From Chromatiales bacterium (GTDB lineage Bacteria > Pseudomonadota > Gammaproteobacteria > UBA6429 > Thiohalophilaceae): a stretch of 8,320 nt of DNA. Positions 1 to 6,613 of the stretch are shown here, in pieces. The stretch lies in NCBI GenBank assembly GCA_027057985.1, contig JALUTJ010000447.1, positions 1 to 8,320 of the forward strand. Direction: 5' to 3'. The notes below the pieces were generated by a model. The model worked only from the letters and a program-made list of their open reading frames with translations, did not search any database and was not told the origin of the DNA. The number at the start of each line of letters is the position of its first letter. The first letter of the stretch is position 1. A program made the translations under genes and the position numbers.

Positions 1-84
1 CCACCCATGATTTATCTTTACTTTTCGGTAGTAACGATCATTATTCGGGGGCTAATTGAACTATGGCGGTTATTATTCGGCTGA

Positions 85-2499
85 TTAAAGGTTGTGGTAG
101 CGGTTAAGGTCGAATAAACCGGCCTGCAGTGGTTTGTCATGTAACTGTCTATCCTGGAACCAGTCTGCCATCTCCCAGAAAGCCGGGTTGGTACGACGCA
201 CGCCGTAGCGATCCACAAACCGGGTATAATCTTCCCTGTTTTTTATTGCAGCACAGAGATGGGCAAATTCTTCTATTTCATCGATGTGGACTTTAAAAAA
301 GAAGTTGGGATAAAAGCCTTCCAGCCAGTTGACCACGGTCATGGTATCTTTTTCGATATCGGCCCGATCCCGTTCCCGTGCATCGGCAAGAAAAGAAGTG
401 ACATTCTTATATGCCTTGTTACGGATTAGGGTATAAGCCATATCGGTGTGGTGTTGCCCGGTTTCTACCCGCACAAAGGCAACATCAGGAAAGGCATGCA
501 GTTGTGCGCCTTTGAGTTGCGCAATTTTTTGCATGGCCTGATCCACTTTCTTTTGCAGGTTATTATCCAGAGAAGAATGGCAATCAGTGCCACCACAATG
601 GTTCATGTTTGTTGCAACAGGCTTAATCTTTTTCATATGGCGCTGGATGTGCTGGTTCAGTTCGTGTTGCGGTTGGCTGGTTTTGTAACCGGTAACCAGC
701 TCCTTGCTTAACCATTGTTGTGGTGCAGCAAACAGCTTTTTAATATCTTCGCGTTGGCCGATATACCACTGATCACGAATTGCCTTGCGCTTGCTGGCTG
801 GGAGGAAGGCAAGAAAGGCATCTTCACCTTCCATACGTAGAAAGTCCATGTAGATACGGGTGCTGAGGCGATGACCGATATTGCCAAAGATATTGAAGTC
901 GGCAACCAGCAGGTAATGAATACGTTCAAACAGCGGGAAGTCGATGATCCAGGTGGTTTCCGGATCATCGCCCAGCAGGCCATAGGCTACCGAGCCGCTG
1001 TCAAAGTGACGGAACACGGTCAGTGCTGCTGCCGGATTGTGGCCATCACCATCCCAGATATAGTTCATGGCGCTTTCAAGCCGGTACGGGCCGATTTTCT
1101 GCAGCCAGTTCTGTTTACTTTCCATGTACTGTAGCTGGCCTTTCCAGTAATCGGTCCAGATGCGGAAGATATCCAGGTTCTTGTTGAGATCTTCCGGTAA
1201 TTGCAGTTGAGGTGCCATTTGCTGCAAAAAATGACTGTCATTGGTAATGATGGGCTTGTCCGGATCAAAGAAGACGACCCAGAAGCGATCTTCGATCACA
1301 TTCAGCGCCAGTTGTCCGCGGCAGACCGGCCCCTTGATAAAGCCATCGATAAAAAATGCTGCATCATCCAGCATAAAGCGATAACGGGAAACCGCAGGAA
1401 TAGCGGCATATACCTCGAAAGGATTAAAGGCATTTTCCTTGTTATAAGGCGGTAGTGTGTTAACTCTGTAATCGGGTTTAAAGAACAGCTCATTGAAGCG
1501 TTGCATCCGGCGTTCAGAGAGTTCATAGACCAGGTGATTCTTGATAACGATCGTTGCCTGATAGGGAATGATACGATAATAAAAGTCTTTTACCCCCGGT
1601 GCATCGGTGGGGCGTTCAGTGGCAATTTCATCGGCCGGGCTGGCGGGCGCAGTGTGGGAGCGAATCAGACGGAAAAACTGGCGTGGTGATGAGCCTTTAA
1701 AATGAAGATGCGCATGGAACAGGTGTTCATAAAGATAACGGCTGACCAGCTTGTGCCGGTTATCTGGCTGGTTTAGAAACTGCTCCCAGTGATTGATTTG
1801 TTGTTGCAGTTCAGGCGAAACGGGTTGAGCTGCAGGGACTTTTGCCCCCTGGGCCAGCCAGCTAACAAGTAACTGGTGTTGTGCTTTATCCAGGCCGGGC
1901 ATGGCATAAGGCATACCCCAGAGAGGATGGTCTCGGCGAAACCGATTGAACTCACCAATTCGGGGACAGGACTGCTTTCGGTCAAGCTCAAGGCTGAAGT
2001 CTTCTGGTAATTTTGTTGTTGCAGGTTGCGGGTGTTGCTGTTTCAGTAACAGCATCTGGTAAAGCAGGGAATATTGCAGGTTATCTTTAGTGTTATTATT
2101 TTTTTCATTTAAGATCGGATAAAAGCCCTTTTCTCGCCACTGCTGTGGTGTTTTTGCATCGATAAATAGACGAGTTGGATCGATTCTTTCGATGCGGCGT
2201 GGCTCATAGACTCTTGTCTTGCTGGCGCCACGCTGCTGACCTTCACTGGAGGAAAGTTTCAACTGGCAGGGTGCATCATAACAACCATGACAGACCACAC
2301 AGCGCTTATCCAGCAGGGGCTTAACCTGGTGGCGATAGTCAATTTTCTCTGATAACAGATGATCCAGAGTTTTCTGATCCAGCGCCAGTGGAGGGGGAAT
2401 TTCAGCACTGTCACTACCGGGGAAGATTTGCAACAGGATTGCTAGCAGGCCGATGCCTGCCAGCAAGGATAACTTTTTATGTTTTAACAGGCTTTTCAT
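85..2499 (-). CDS. cti: Fatty acid cis/trans isomerase (CTI), periplasmic, c-type haem
   Basis: This 804-residue protein converts cis to trans double bonds of phospholipid acyl chains directly in the membrane, without ATP, which rigidifies the membrane under solvent, heat or salt stress. The N-terminus (about residues 1-32) is a basic stretch followed by a hydrophobic segment, consistent with a signal peptide or anchor for export. A haem c motif CVVCH lies at residues 67-71 and continues into a Cys-rich stretch (HGCYDAPCQLKLSS) that I recall as characteristic of CTI proteins. Length fits the family. A second, CX4CH-like motif is seen at 635-641. The start is ATG at 2497-2499 with a weak GGA 5 nt upstream. 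The gene follows a GlcG-like gene by 45 nt and is probably the last gene of a three-gene leftward operon. No clear hairpin terminator follows it before the window edge. The family call is firm; regulation is not visible. Confidence 0.93.
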   Translation of the reverse strand: MKSLLKHKKLSLLAGIGLLAILLQIFPGSDSAEIPPPLALDQKTLDHLLSEKIDYRHQVKPLLDKRCVVCHGCYDAPCQLKLSSSEGQQRGASKTRVYEPRRIERIDPTRLFIDAKTPQQWREKGFYPILNEKNNNTKDNLQYSLLYQMLLLKQQHPQPATTKLPEDFSLELDRKQSCPRIGEFNRFRRDHPLWGMPYAMPGLDKAQHQLLVSWLAQGAKVPAAQPVSPELQQQINHWEQFLNQPDNRHKLVSRYLYEHLFHAHLHFKGSSPRQFFRLIRSHTAPASPADEIATERPTDAPGVKDFYYRIIPYQATIVIKNHLVYELSERRMQRFNELFFKPDYRVNTLPPYNKENAFNPFEVYAAIPAVSRYRFMLDDAAFFIDGFIKGPVCRGQLALNVIEDRFWVVFFDPDKPIITNDSHFLQQMAPQLQLPEDLNKNLDIFRIWTDYWKGQLQYMESKQNWLQKIGPYRLESAMNYIWDGDGHNPAAALTVFRHFDSGSVAYGLLGDDPETTWIIDFPLFERIHYLLVADFNIFGNIGHRLSTRIYMDFLRMEGEDAFLAFLPASKRKAIRDQWYIGQREDIKKLFAAPQQWLSKELVTGYKTSQPQHELNQHIQRHMKKIKPVATNMNHCGGTDCHSSLDNNLQKKVDQAMQKIAQLKGAQLHAFPDVAFVRVETGQHHTDMAYTLIRNKAYKNVTSFLADARERDRADIEKDTMTVVNWLEGFYPNFFFKVHIDEIEEFAHLCAAIKNREDYTRFVDRYGVRRTNPAFWEMADWFQDRQLHDKPLQAGLFDLNRYHNL

Positions 2500-2544
2500 C
2501 GTTATCCATGTTAGCAGAAAGAAAACGATGAAAGGGGAGTATTT

Positions 2545-3039
2545 TTATTCCATTTCCAGGTCGTCACGCACGGCTTCAAGCCCGGCGATAGCGCATTTTT
2601 CATCGGTCGTACCGGAGGGTGCGCCACTGACACCAATACCACCAAGAATAGCACCACCAATATTAATCGGAATACCACCGGCAGCAATGATCAGTCCATC
2701 GAGTTTACCCACGGTAAAAGGCCTGGTAAAACGATCTTCCATTTTCGACAGGGCAGTATTAAAGGCCATGGCAGTATGTGCTTTTTGTTTACTGATGGGC
2801 AGGGTAATGTCCATTGCCAGTACATCACGCAGCACTACCTGGGCATGGCCACTACGATCAACCACGGTAACCGCAACCTGTACTCCCTGCTTGCGACACT
2901 CTTTAATTGCGGCCTGGGCAATACGCAGGGCGGTTTCCATTTTTAAACGTTTGGTTGTGACGGTCAGTGATTCATCCGCCATCGAGGTTGCTGAAAAAAG
3001 TAAAAAGACAAGCAGGTAAAGCGGGTTAAGTCGTTTCAT
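2545..3039 (-). CDS. Secreted GlcG/HbpS (DUF336) family protein, possible haem binder
   Basis: This is a 164-residue member of the GlcG/HbpS family. Family members include the extracellular haem-binding HbpS and many uncharacterised proteins next to redox enzymes. Residues 1-21 form a clear signal peptide (basic MKR, a leucine/phenylalanine-rich core, then SMA before Asp22), so the mature protein should be periplasmic. Family hallmarks are visible: VTVVDRSG near 57-64, a SKQKAHTAMAF segment at 83-93, the GGIPI stretch near 121-125, and the Gly-rich IGVSGAPSGTTDEKCA at 135-150 followed by a C-terminal helix. The ATG at 3037-3039 has a strong Shine-Dalgarno (GGGGAG) 7 nt upstream. It lies 23 nt after the upstream gene and 45 nt before cti, so co-transcription is likely. 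A role in supplying haem to CTI, or sensing redox stress beside it, is inference only. A lone GlcG protein of unknown role is the fallback reading. Confidence 0.85.
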   Translation of the reverse strand: MKRLNPLYLLVFLLFSATSMADESLTVTTKRLKMETALRIAQAAIKECRKQGVQVAVTVVDRSGHAQVVLRDVLAMDITLPISKQKAHTAMAFNTALSKMEDRFTRPFTVGKLDGLIIAAGGIPINIGGAILGGIGVSGAPSGTTDEKCAIAGLEAVRDDLEME

Positions 3040-3062
3040 TTTTATTCTCCCCTGTTACTATT

Positions 3063-3617
3063 TTAGTGGCTATCGAGTTTGCCAAGTTCATCCAGTAGTT
3101 GCATTACCAGTTGTCGGCCATTCGCCGTCATCTTCTTGCACAGCACATCCGGATCTCGTTCACCATCAATCAGTTTTTTCATAATACCGCCAAGCTGGCG
3201 CATATCGCCCTGGGTATTGGTCATCTGATCTGCCATAAACGAGGCGGCCTGCAATGCCTGGGCATCACCACGGCAGGCAGCATTGATCATGGCCGCCAGC
3301 CCCGGCGCGGCCATGGTGGGATCGGCCTGTTGCTGCACCTCGGGCAGGCTGGCCGGGTTCTGCAATCCCATCAGAATGCTTTTTATAATCACCGTGTCCT
3401 CATCATCGAGACCGTTGAGTAATTCATCACCACGTTCACCAGCAACAATCTTGTTAATGGCCGCCACCAGTTCATGCCAGTTCTGCTGGCTTGCCATATC
3501 CAGCATGGGCTTGAGCTGTTGCTTCGCGGTTTCATTCTGACAGGCATGCACAACCTGGTGAATCAGCACCGCGTGTGAGAGTCGAATCTGTTCTTCATGC
3601 GAGGGGAATTTGGCCAT
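3063..3617 (-). CDS. Conserved-looking helical protein with internal duplication, function unknown
   Basis: I cannot assign this 184-residue protein to a named family. It has no signal peptide or membrane segment, so it should be cytoplasmic, and it is rich in residues favouring helices. Two segments look like diverged copies of one unit: about 47-86 (AGERGDELL at 59-67) and about 139-178 (DGERDPDVL at 151-159), each with a pattern of L..I.K...GER followed by a helix ending near LMGL or LDEL. A Pro/Ala-rich stretch (about 88-107) links them. I chose the ATG at 3615-3617, where AAGGA sits 7 nt upstream; an upstream in-frame ATG at 3698 would begin at the edge of the terminator of the neighbouring gene and is unlikely. 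It is the first gene of the presumed operon with the GlcG-like gene and cti, which suggests a link to envelope stress, but nothing in the sequence shows an activity. Confidence 0.8.
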   Translation of the reverse strand: MAKFPSHEEQIRLSHAVLIHQVVHACQNETAKQQLKPMLDMASQQNWHELVAAINKIVAGERGDELLNGLDDEDTVIIKSILMGLQNPASLPEVQQQADPTMAAPGLAAMINAACRGDAQALQAASFMADQMTNTQGDMRQLGGIMKKLIDGERDPDVLCKKMTANGRQLVMQLLDELGKLDSH

Positions 3618-3648
3618 GACTCCATCCTTTTTATTGTTGATGGAACAA

Positions 3649-3654
3649 GTATAA
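3649..3654 (-). promoter_or_regulatory. Possible -10 box for the leftward cti operon
   Basis: Read on the minus strand, TATACT (five of six matches to the sigma-70 -10 consensus) lies 31 nt upstream of the ATG at 3617 and downstream of the terminator of the DsrC-like gene, the right place for an operon promoter. No good -35 hexamer is found at 16-18 nt spacing, so the promoter may be weak or need an activator. Assignment is tentative. Confidence 0.3.
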
Positions 3655-3696
3655 GAAAGATCAGGCTGAAATCCTATATTCACTGTCGAGGCAGGC

Positions 3697-3727
3697 AAAA
3701 AAAAGCCCGGTATTAAACCGGGCTTTT
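3697..3727 (-). terminator. Rho-independent terminator after the DsrC/TusE-like gene
   Basis: A perfect inverted repeat (3701-3710 with 3718-3727; core AGCCCGG/CCGGGCT) with a 7-nt loop forms a 10-bp GC-rich stem. On the minus strand it is followed by eight consecutive T residues (the A-run 3697-3704), and it begins 15 nt past the stop codon of the DsrC-like gene. This is a textbook intrinsic terminator for that gene. It separates it from the leftward cti operon. Confidence 0.92.
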
Positions 3728-3742
3728 CTGTATTCGCTGTGC

Positions 3743-4078
3743 TTAGCTACAGCCTTTGGGACGAGGCAGGCCAGCGATCTTGTTGGCACATTTAATCAGG
3801 CCTGTTGGGAACAGGGAGTAAATGTACTTCTGGCTGGAACGATCCTTGCCATATTTGTCCTTGAGAATCTTGGAGAATTTACGTGGCTCACAGACTGAAC
3901 CATTTTCGAGAAAATAGTCACGGGCTGTATTGATAATGTCCCAGTGTTCCTGGGTCAGTTCACCAATTTTTTCATTGACCGCGATTTGCTTTGCCAGCTC
4001 TTCACTCCATTCATCCAGGTTCTCCAGCCAGCCAGCTTCAGAGAGCTTGATTGTTTTACCGTCTACGATTGCTTCCAT
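3743..4078 (-). CDS. DsrC/TusE family sulfur-relay protein
   Basis: This 111-residue protein belongs to the DsrC/TusE/DsvC family: small carriers that accept sulfur on a C-terminal-arm cysteine, either for tRNA 2-thiouridine synthesis (TusE) or dissimilatory sulfur metabolism (DsrC). Visible hallmarks are an N-terminal VDGKTIKL.EAGWL segment, LTQEHWDIINTARDYF (41-56), KYIYSLFP (84-91) and the terminal AGLPRPKGCS arm. The penultimate Cys110 matches the invariant CysA. The site of the second DsrC cysteine, 11 residues before CysA, is Asn99; a cysteine occurs instead at 97, and another at 63. TusE also lacks the second cysteine, so a TusE-like or regulatory role is more likely than a full DsrC role. 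The ATG at 4076-4078 has AAGG 8 nt upstream. It appears monocistronic with its own terminator; no tusBCD or dsr genes are nearby. Confidence 0.9.
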   Translation of the reverse strand: MEAIVDGKTIKLSEAGWLENLDEWSEELAKQIAVNEKIGELTQEHWDIINTARDYFLENGSVCEPRKFSKILKDKYGKDRSSQKYIYSLFPTGLIKCANKIAGLPRPKGCS

Positions 4079-4120
4079 AGTTATTACCTTGCTAAAAATT
4101 AAATTGAATCAGAAATCCTA

Positions 4121-4149
4121 AAAGTTGACTAATTTTATCAGGATATAAT
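4121..4149. promoter_or_regulatory. Candidate Rrf2/IscR-like operator upstream of the DsrC-like gene
   Basis: On the plus strand GTTGACTAATTTTATCAGG (4124-4142) followed by ATATAAT resembles, from memory, the type-1 operator of the Fe-S regulator IscR: the left half GTTGACTAA fits well, while the right half deviates by several bases and one spacing shift. It lies 43 to 71 nt upstream of the DsrC-like start, where a regulator could act. No good sigma-70 pair was found on either strand (TTGACT and TATAAT on the plus strand are only 13 nt apart). The match may be chance in AT-rich DNA. Confidence 0.25.
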
Positions 4150-4263
4150 GTAAAATGCTATATCAGACTGAACTTATATGGTATTTACCTGAATTCTGAG
4201 CAAAAATTAGCCACGATGTCTCCTCTATATGGGGTTTTTTTATTATTTTTCAAGGGCTTACCC

Positions 4264-5160
4264 TTATTTAAATTGCAGCCACTCCCGCGCCGTTTCGGTG
4301 ACGGCGGCTACCGCCGGGTGGGAAATTTTACGCTCGACCGAGATAGCGTAGAACTGTTCCTGGATTTCACGGCTTTCACCAATGACCTGAACGCTATACT
4401 GCTTGCTGACCTCGCCAGCAATAACCGTGGGGGCAATAAAAATGCCCGTGCCAGTCTGGCCAAAGGCTTTCATCAGGGCGCTGTCATCAAATTCACCCCG
4501 GATGCGGGGATAAATATGCTGATTATCAAGCCATTCTCGTAAGCGGCTATGCACAATGGTCGTTTCTCCGGGCAGTAACAGGGGCATATTATTCAGGTTT
4601 TGTGGAAATTCTCCCTCTAACCGGCTGGCAAGTGCTTCTGTCGCGAAAAAGCTGATACCACTGCTGCCAAGTAGATGGTTAAAGCCTCGTACATTGACCG
4701 AAGAAGGAATTGGGCCATCGGCTATCACCATATCCACCTTGTGTATGGCAAGCTCAGCCAGCAGATCATCAACCGTACCTTCGCGGCAGATAATGCGCAC
4801 CGATTCAGGCAGCTCCAGTGCCGGTGCCAGTAAACGGTAGGCAATGGACTTGGGAACCACATCGGCTACGCCTACCTTGAATAACCGGGGTCGCTCTTCT
4901 GGCAGGTTGCGCAGCATTTCTTCGAGTTCACCTCCCAGGGAAAAGATTTCCTCGGCATAACTGAGCACCAGGCGTCCGCTTTCGCTAAGGCGCAGGTTGC
5001 GTCCGCTGCGTGTAAACAGGGTTTCGCCCAGTTGATCCTCAAGCAGCCCAATCTGGGCGCTGATGGTCTGCGGGGTCAGGTGCAGTTTCTCACTGGCGCG
5101 GGCAATACTGCCACATCGGGCCACTTCCCAGAAATAATGCAGATGTTTGTAATTGAGCAT
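4264..5160 (-). CDS. nhaR: LysR-family transcriptional activator, NhaR type
   Basis: This is a 298-residue LysR-type regulator closely resembling NhaR, which in enterobacteria activates the Na+/H+ antiporter gene nhaA in response to sodium. The N-terminal winged HTH covers about residues 4-62: NYKHLHYFWEVA at the start, a recognition region ARASEKLHLTPQTISAQI (20-37), and the usual LFTRSGRNLRLSESG turn (48-62). The rest is a LysR substrate-binding domain, with the NhaR-like run DGPIPSSVNVRGFNHLLG near 148-165. Length matches E. coli NhaR (about 300). The start ATG at 5158-5160 has only a weak Shine-Dalgarno but agrees with the family N-terminus. It is divergent from the HPF-like gene with 108 nt between them. 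A putative nhaA begins at 8227, three genes to the right, so regulator and probable target are separated here. Binding sites cannot be named from sequence alone. Confidence 0.88.
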   Translation of the reverse strand: MLNYKHLHYFWEVARCGSIARASEKLHLTPQTISAQIGLLEDQLGETLFTRSGRNLRLSESGRLVLSYAEEIFSLGGELEEMLRNLPEERPRLFKVGVADVVPKSIAYRLLAPALELPESVRIICREGTVDDLLAELAIHKVDMVIADGPIPSSVNVRGFNHLLGSSGISFFATEALASRLEGEFPQNLNNMPLLLPGETTIVHSRLREWLDNQHIYPRIRGEFDDSALMKAFGQTGTGIFIAPTVIAGEVSKQYSVQVIGESREIQEQFYAISVERKISHPAVAAVTETAREWLQFK

Positions 5161-5268
5161 GGACAGAATAATACATCGAAAAATACGAATGATATAGTAA
5201 AAATAATCGACTTTTCCTTATTTGCAAAAGCACCTAGTCTAAAGCCCCGGAACAAACTGGAGAAGACC
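5161..5268. promoter_or_regulatory. Divergent intergenic region between nhaR and the HPF-like gene
   Basis: This 108-nt AT-rich spacer should carry promoters for both directions. TATAGT (5193-5198) is a possible plus-strand -10 box, and TATTAT ending about 10 nt before the nhaR ATG is a possible minus-strand one; neither has a convincing -35 hexamer. LysR proteins commonly bind such divergent regions, so NhaR autoregulation or control of the rightward genes is plausible but inferred. Near its right end GGAG, 6 nt before the ATG at 5269, is a good ribosome binding site. Confidence 0.35.
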
Positions 5269-5610
5269 ATGCAAATTGATATTCAGGCACGCGAGTTTCG
5301 TTTAACGGATGCACTGCGTAACCATATTGATCGTCGTTTGAAATTCGCGCTCAGCAATCACGATGAGCACATCCATCATGTGATGGTACGCCTGTCTGAT
5401 ATCAATGGCCCGCGTGGTGGTGAAGATAAATGCTGTCATCTCCAGGTAGTACTTTCCGGTCTGCCGGATGTGGTTATCGAGGATACCGAAACCGACCTTT
5501 ATGTCGCCATCGACAGGGCCGCCGAGCGCGCCGGTCGTACCGTAACCCGTCGCATCACGCGACAGCGTGATAATCGCCGTACTGCGGCAAAACCCGAATT
5601 AATCAGTTAA
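5269..5610 (+). CDS. HPF/RaiA (S30AE) family ribosome hibernation factor
   Basis: This 113-residue protein of the ribosomal S30AE fold (HPF/YfiA/RaiA, formerly sigma-54 modulation protein) would bind the 30S decoding region during stress or stationary phase and keep ribosomes inactive but intact. The beta-alpha-beta-beta-beta-alpha pattern is recognisable: MQIDIQAREF, the helix LTDALRNHIDRRLKFAL, strands around HHVMVRLSDINGP and KCCHLQVVLSGL, then the helix DLYVAIDRAAERAGRTVTRR with a basic tail. The segment VRLSDINGPRGGEDK marks a divergent subfamily of short HPF-like proteins rather than E. coli HPF itself, so no symbol is given. The ATG at 5269 is chosen because GGAG precedes it by 6 nt; earlier in-frame starts would run into nhaR. 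htpX follows after 20 nt and is probably co-transcribed. Confidence 0.85.
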   Translation: MQIDIQAREFRLTDALRNHIDRRLKFALSNHDEHIHHVMVRLSDINGPRGGEDKCCHLQVVLSGLPDVVIEDTETDLYVAIDRAAERAGRTVTRRITRQRDNRRTAAKPELIS

Positions 5611-5630
5611 TTAAAACTTAAGGTACAGAA

Positions 5631-6533
5631 ATGAAAAGAATCATGTTATTTATTTTAACCAATATCGCCATAATGGTGGTGTTGAGTATTACGTTACGTC
5701 TTCTTGGTGTAGATAGCGTACTGGCGGAAAATAATTCCGATCTGAATATCCAGGCACTGGTCATTTTATCCGGGGTGATTGGTTTTGGTGGTTCCTTTAT
5801 CTCTTTGCTGATATCGAAATGGATGGCCAAACGCATGACCGGGGCCGAGGTGATTACCCAGCCGCGAACAAATATGGAAAGGTGGTTACTGCAAACAGTG
5901 GAAAAACAGGCACGAATCGTCGGTATAAAAATGCCGGAGGTGGCTATCTTTCCATCATCAGCGATGAACGCTTTTGCCACTGGTGCGACGAAAAACAATG
6001 CCCTGGTTGCGGTGTCACAGGGCTTGCTGGATAACATGTCACAGGGAGAAATTGAGGCCGTGCTTGGCCATGAAATGAGTCATGTTGCCAATGGTGACAT
6101 GGTTACACTGGCCTTGATCCAGGGCGTGGTCAATACCTTCGTGGTGTTCCTGTCACGAATCGTCGGCCATATTGTTGATCGTGCTATTCTGAAAAATAAT
6201 GAAGGCTATGGTATCGGCTACTTTGTTACCGTGATGATCTCACAGGTGGTGTTATCGATTCTGGCTTCCGTTATCGTGATGTACTTTTCAAGAAAGCGGG
6301 AATTTATCGCCGACACCGGTGGCGCTGACCTGGCAGGACACCAGAATATGATTGCTGCGCTAAAACGACTGGGGCAGGTTGAGCCAGAAGCATTGCCAGA
6401 ACAAATGGCCGCGTTTGGTATCAATGACAAGGGTGGTTTAATGGCGCTGTTTTCATCGCACCCACCGATTGAAGCCCGCATTGCAGCGCTGGAAGAACGC
6501 TTGCGTAACAAAGGGGATGCAAATTATACATAA
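5631..6533 (+). CDS. htpX: Membrane zinc metalloprotease HtpX (M48B)
   Basis: HtpX is an inner-membrane protease that, with FtsH, degrades misfolded membrane proteins. This 300-residue copy is full length (E. coli: 293). Hydrophobic segments at about 4-24 and 38-62 form the N-terminal membrane pair, and two more lie around 157-180 and 196-219. The catalytic motif HEMSH is at 147-151 (His147 and His151 as zinc ligands, Glu148 catalytic), and Glu224 in [10 protein letters not shown] is the expected third ligand. NAFATG (113-118) and SSHPP (275-279) are further family motifs. AAGG lies 7 nt before the ATG. It follows the HPF-like gene by 20 nt, suggesting one transcript of stress functions. In E. 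coli htpX is under Cpx and heat-shock control; no such site is evident here. Confidence 0.96.
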   Translation: MKRIMLFILTNIAIMVVLSITLRLLGVDSVLAENNSDLNIQALVILSGVIGFGGSFISLLISKWMAKRMTGAEVITQPRTNMERWLLQTVEKQARIVGIKMPEVAIFPSSAMNAFATGATKNNALVAVSQGLLDNMSQGEIEAVLGHEMSHVANGDMVTLALIQGVVNTFVVFLSRIVGHIVDRAILKNNEGYGIGYFVTVMISQVVLSILASVIVMYFSRKREFIADTGGADLAGHQNMIAALKRLGQVEPEALPEQMAAFGINDKGGLMALFSSHPPIEARIAALEERLRNKGDANYT

Positions 6534-6556
6534 TCCGACTTTTTAACTGGATTCCC

Positions 6557-6608
6557 ATGATACCCCGGCTTATTCTTGATGTTATCAGGTAACAGTCCGG
6601 GGTATTAT
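6557..6608 (+). other. Long-stem hairpin between htpX and the CPA2 antiporter gene
   Basis: 6557-6568 pairs with 6597-6608 as a 12-bp stem (core ATACCCCGG with CCGGGGTAT, one G-T wobble). The 28-nt loop contains a further small hairpin (TGAT, GTT loop, ATCA at 6577-6587). The 3' arm includes the only G-rich run (GGGG, 6599-6602) that could serve as a Shine-Dalgarno for the ATG at 6614, so folding would hide it. No T-run follows, so it is not a standard intrinsic terminator, though it might attenuate read-through or stabilise the htpX mRNA 3' end. Confidence 0.5.
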
Positions 6609-6613
6609 AGTCT

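Noticed and set aside
1..84. Possible start of another minus-strand gene (ATG at 6-8) after cti
   Set aside because: Only two full codons are in the window and no convincing ribosome site precedes them; the stretch otherwise shows no structure.
2453..3019. Plus-strand open frame of 188 codons opposite the GlcG-like gene
   Set aside because: Ser/Arg/Thr-rich composition with no recognisable motif, antisense to a clear family member on the minus strand; a shadow frame.
3618..3698. Longer start (3698) for the 184-residue protein
   Set aside because: It would begin at the edge of the terminator of the neighbouring gene, has no ribosome site, and the added 27 residues lack the character of the rest.
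4205..4250. Plus-strand CTCC...GGGG hairpin followed by seven T residues, perhaps ending a small RNA that starts near 4150
   Set aside because: The stem is only 4 bp with one wobble and no properly spaced promoter was found upstream; not enough to call an RNA gene.
4252..4265. Small stem-loop (AAGGG/CCCTT) at the nhaR stop codon
   Set aside because: Five-bp stem and no T-run on the minus strand, so it does not qualify as the nhaR terminator.
4216..4542. Plus-strand open frame of 108 codons within nhaR
   Set aside because: Antisense to well-conserved NhaR sequence and without recognisable protein features.
5032..5268. Upstream extension of the HPF-like gene to 5032
   Set aside because: It would run through the start of nhaR on the opposite strand; the ATG at 5269 has a good ribosome site and matches the family N-terminus.
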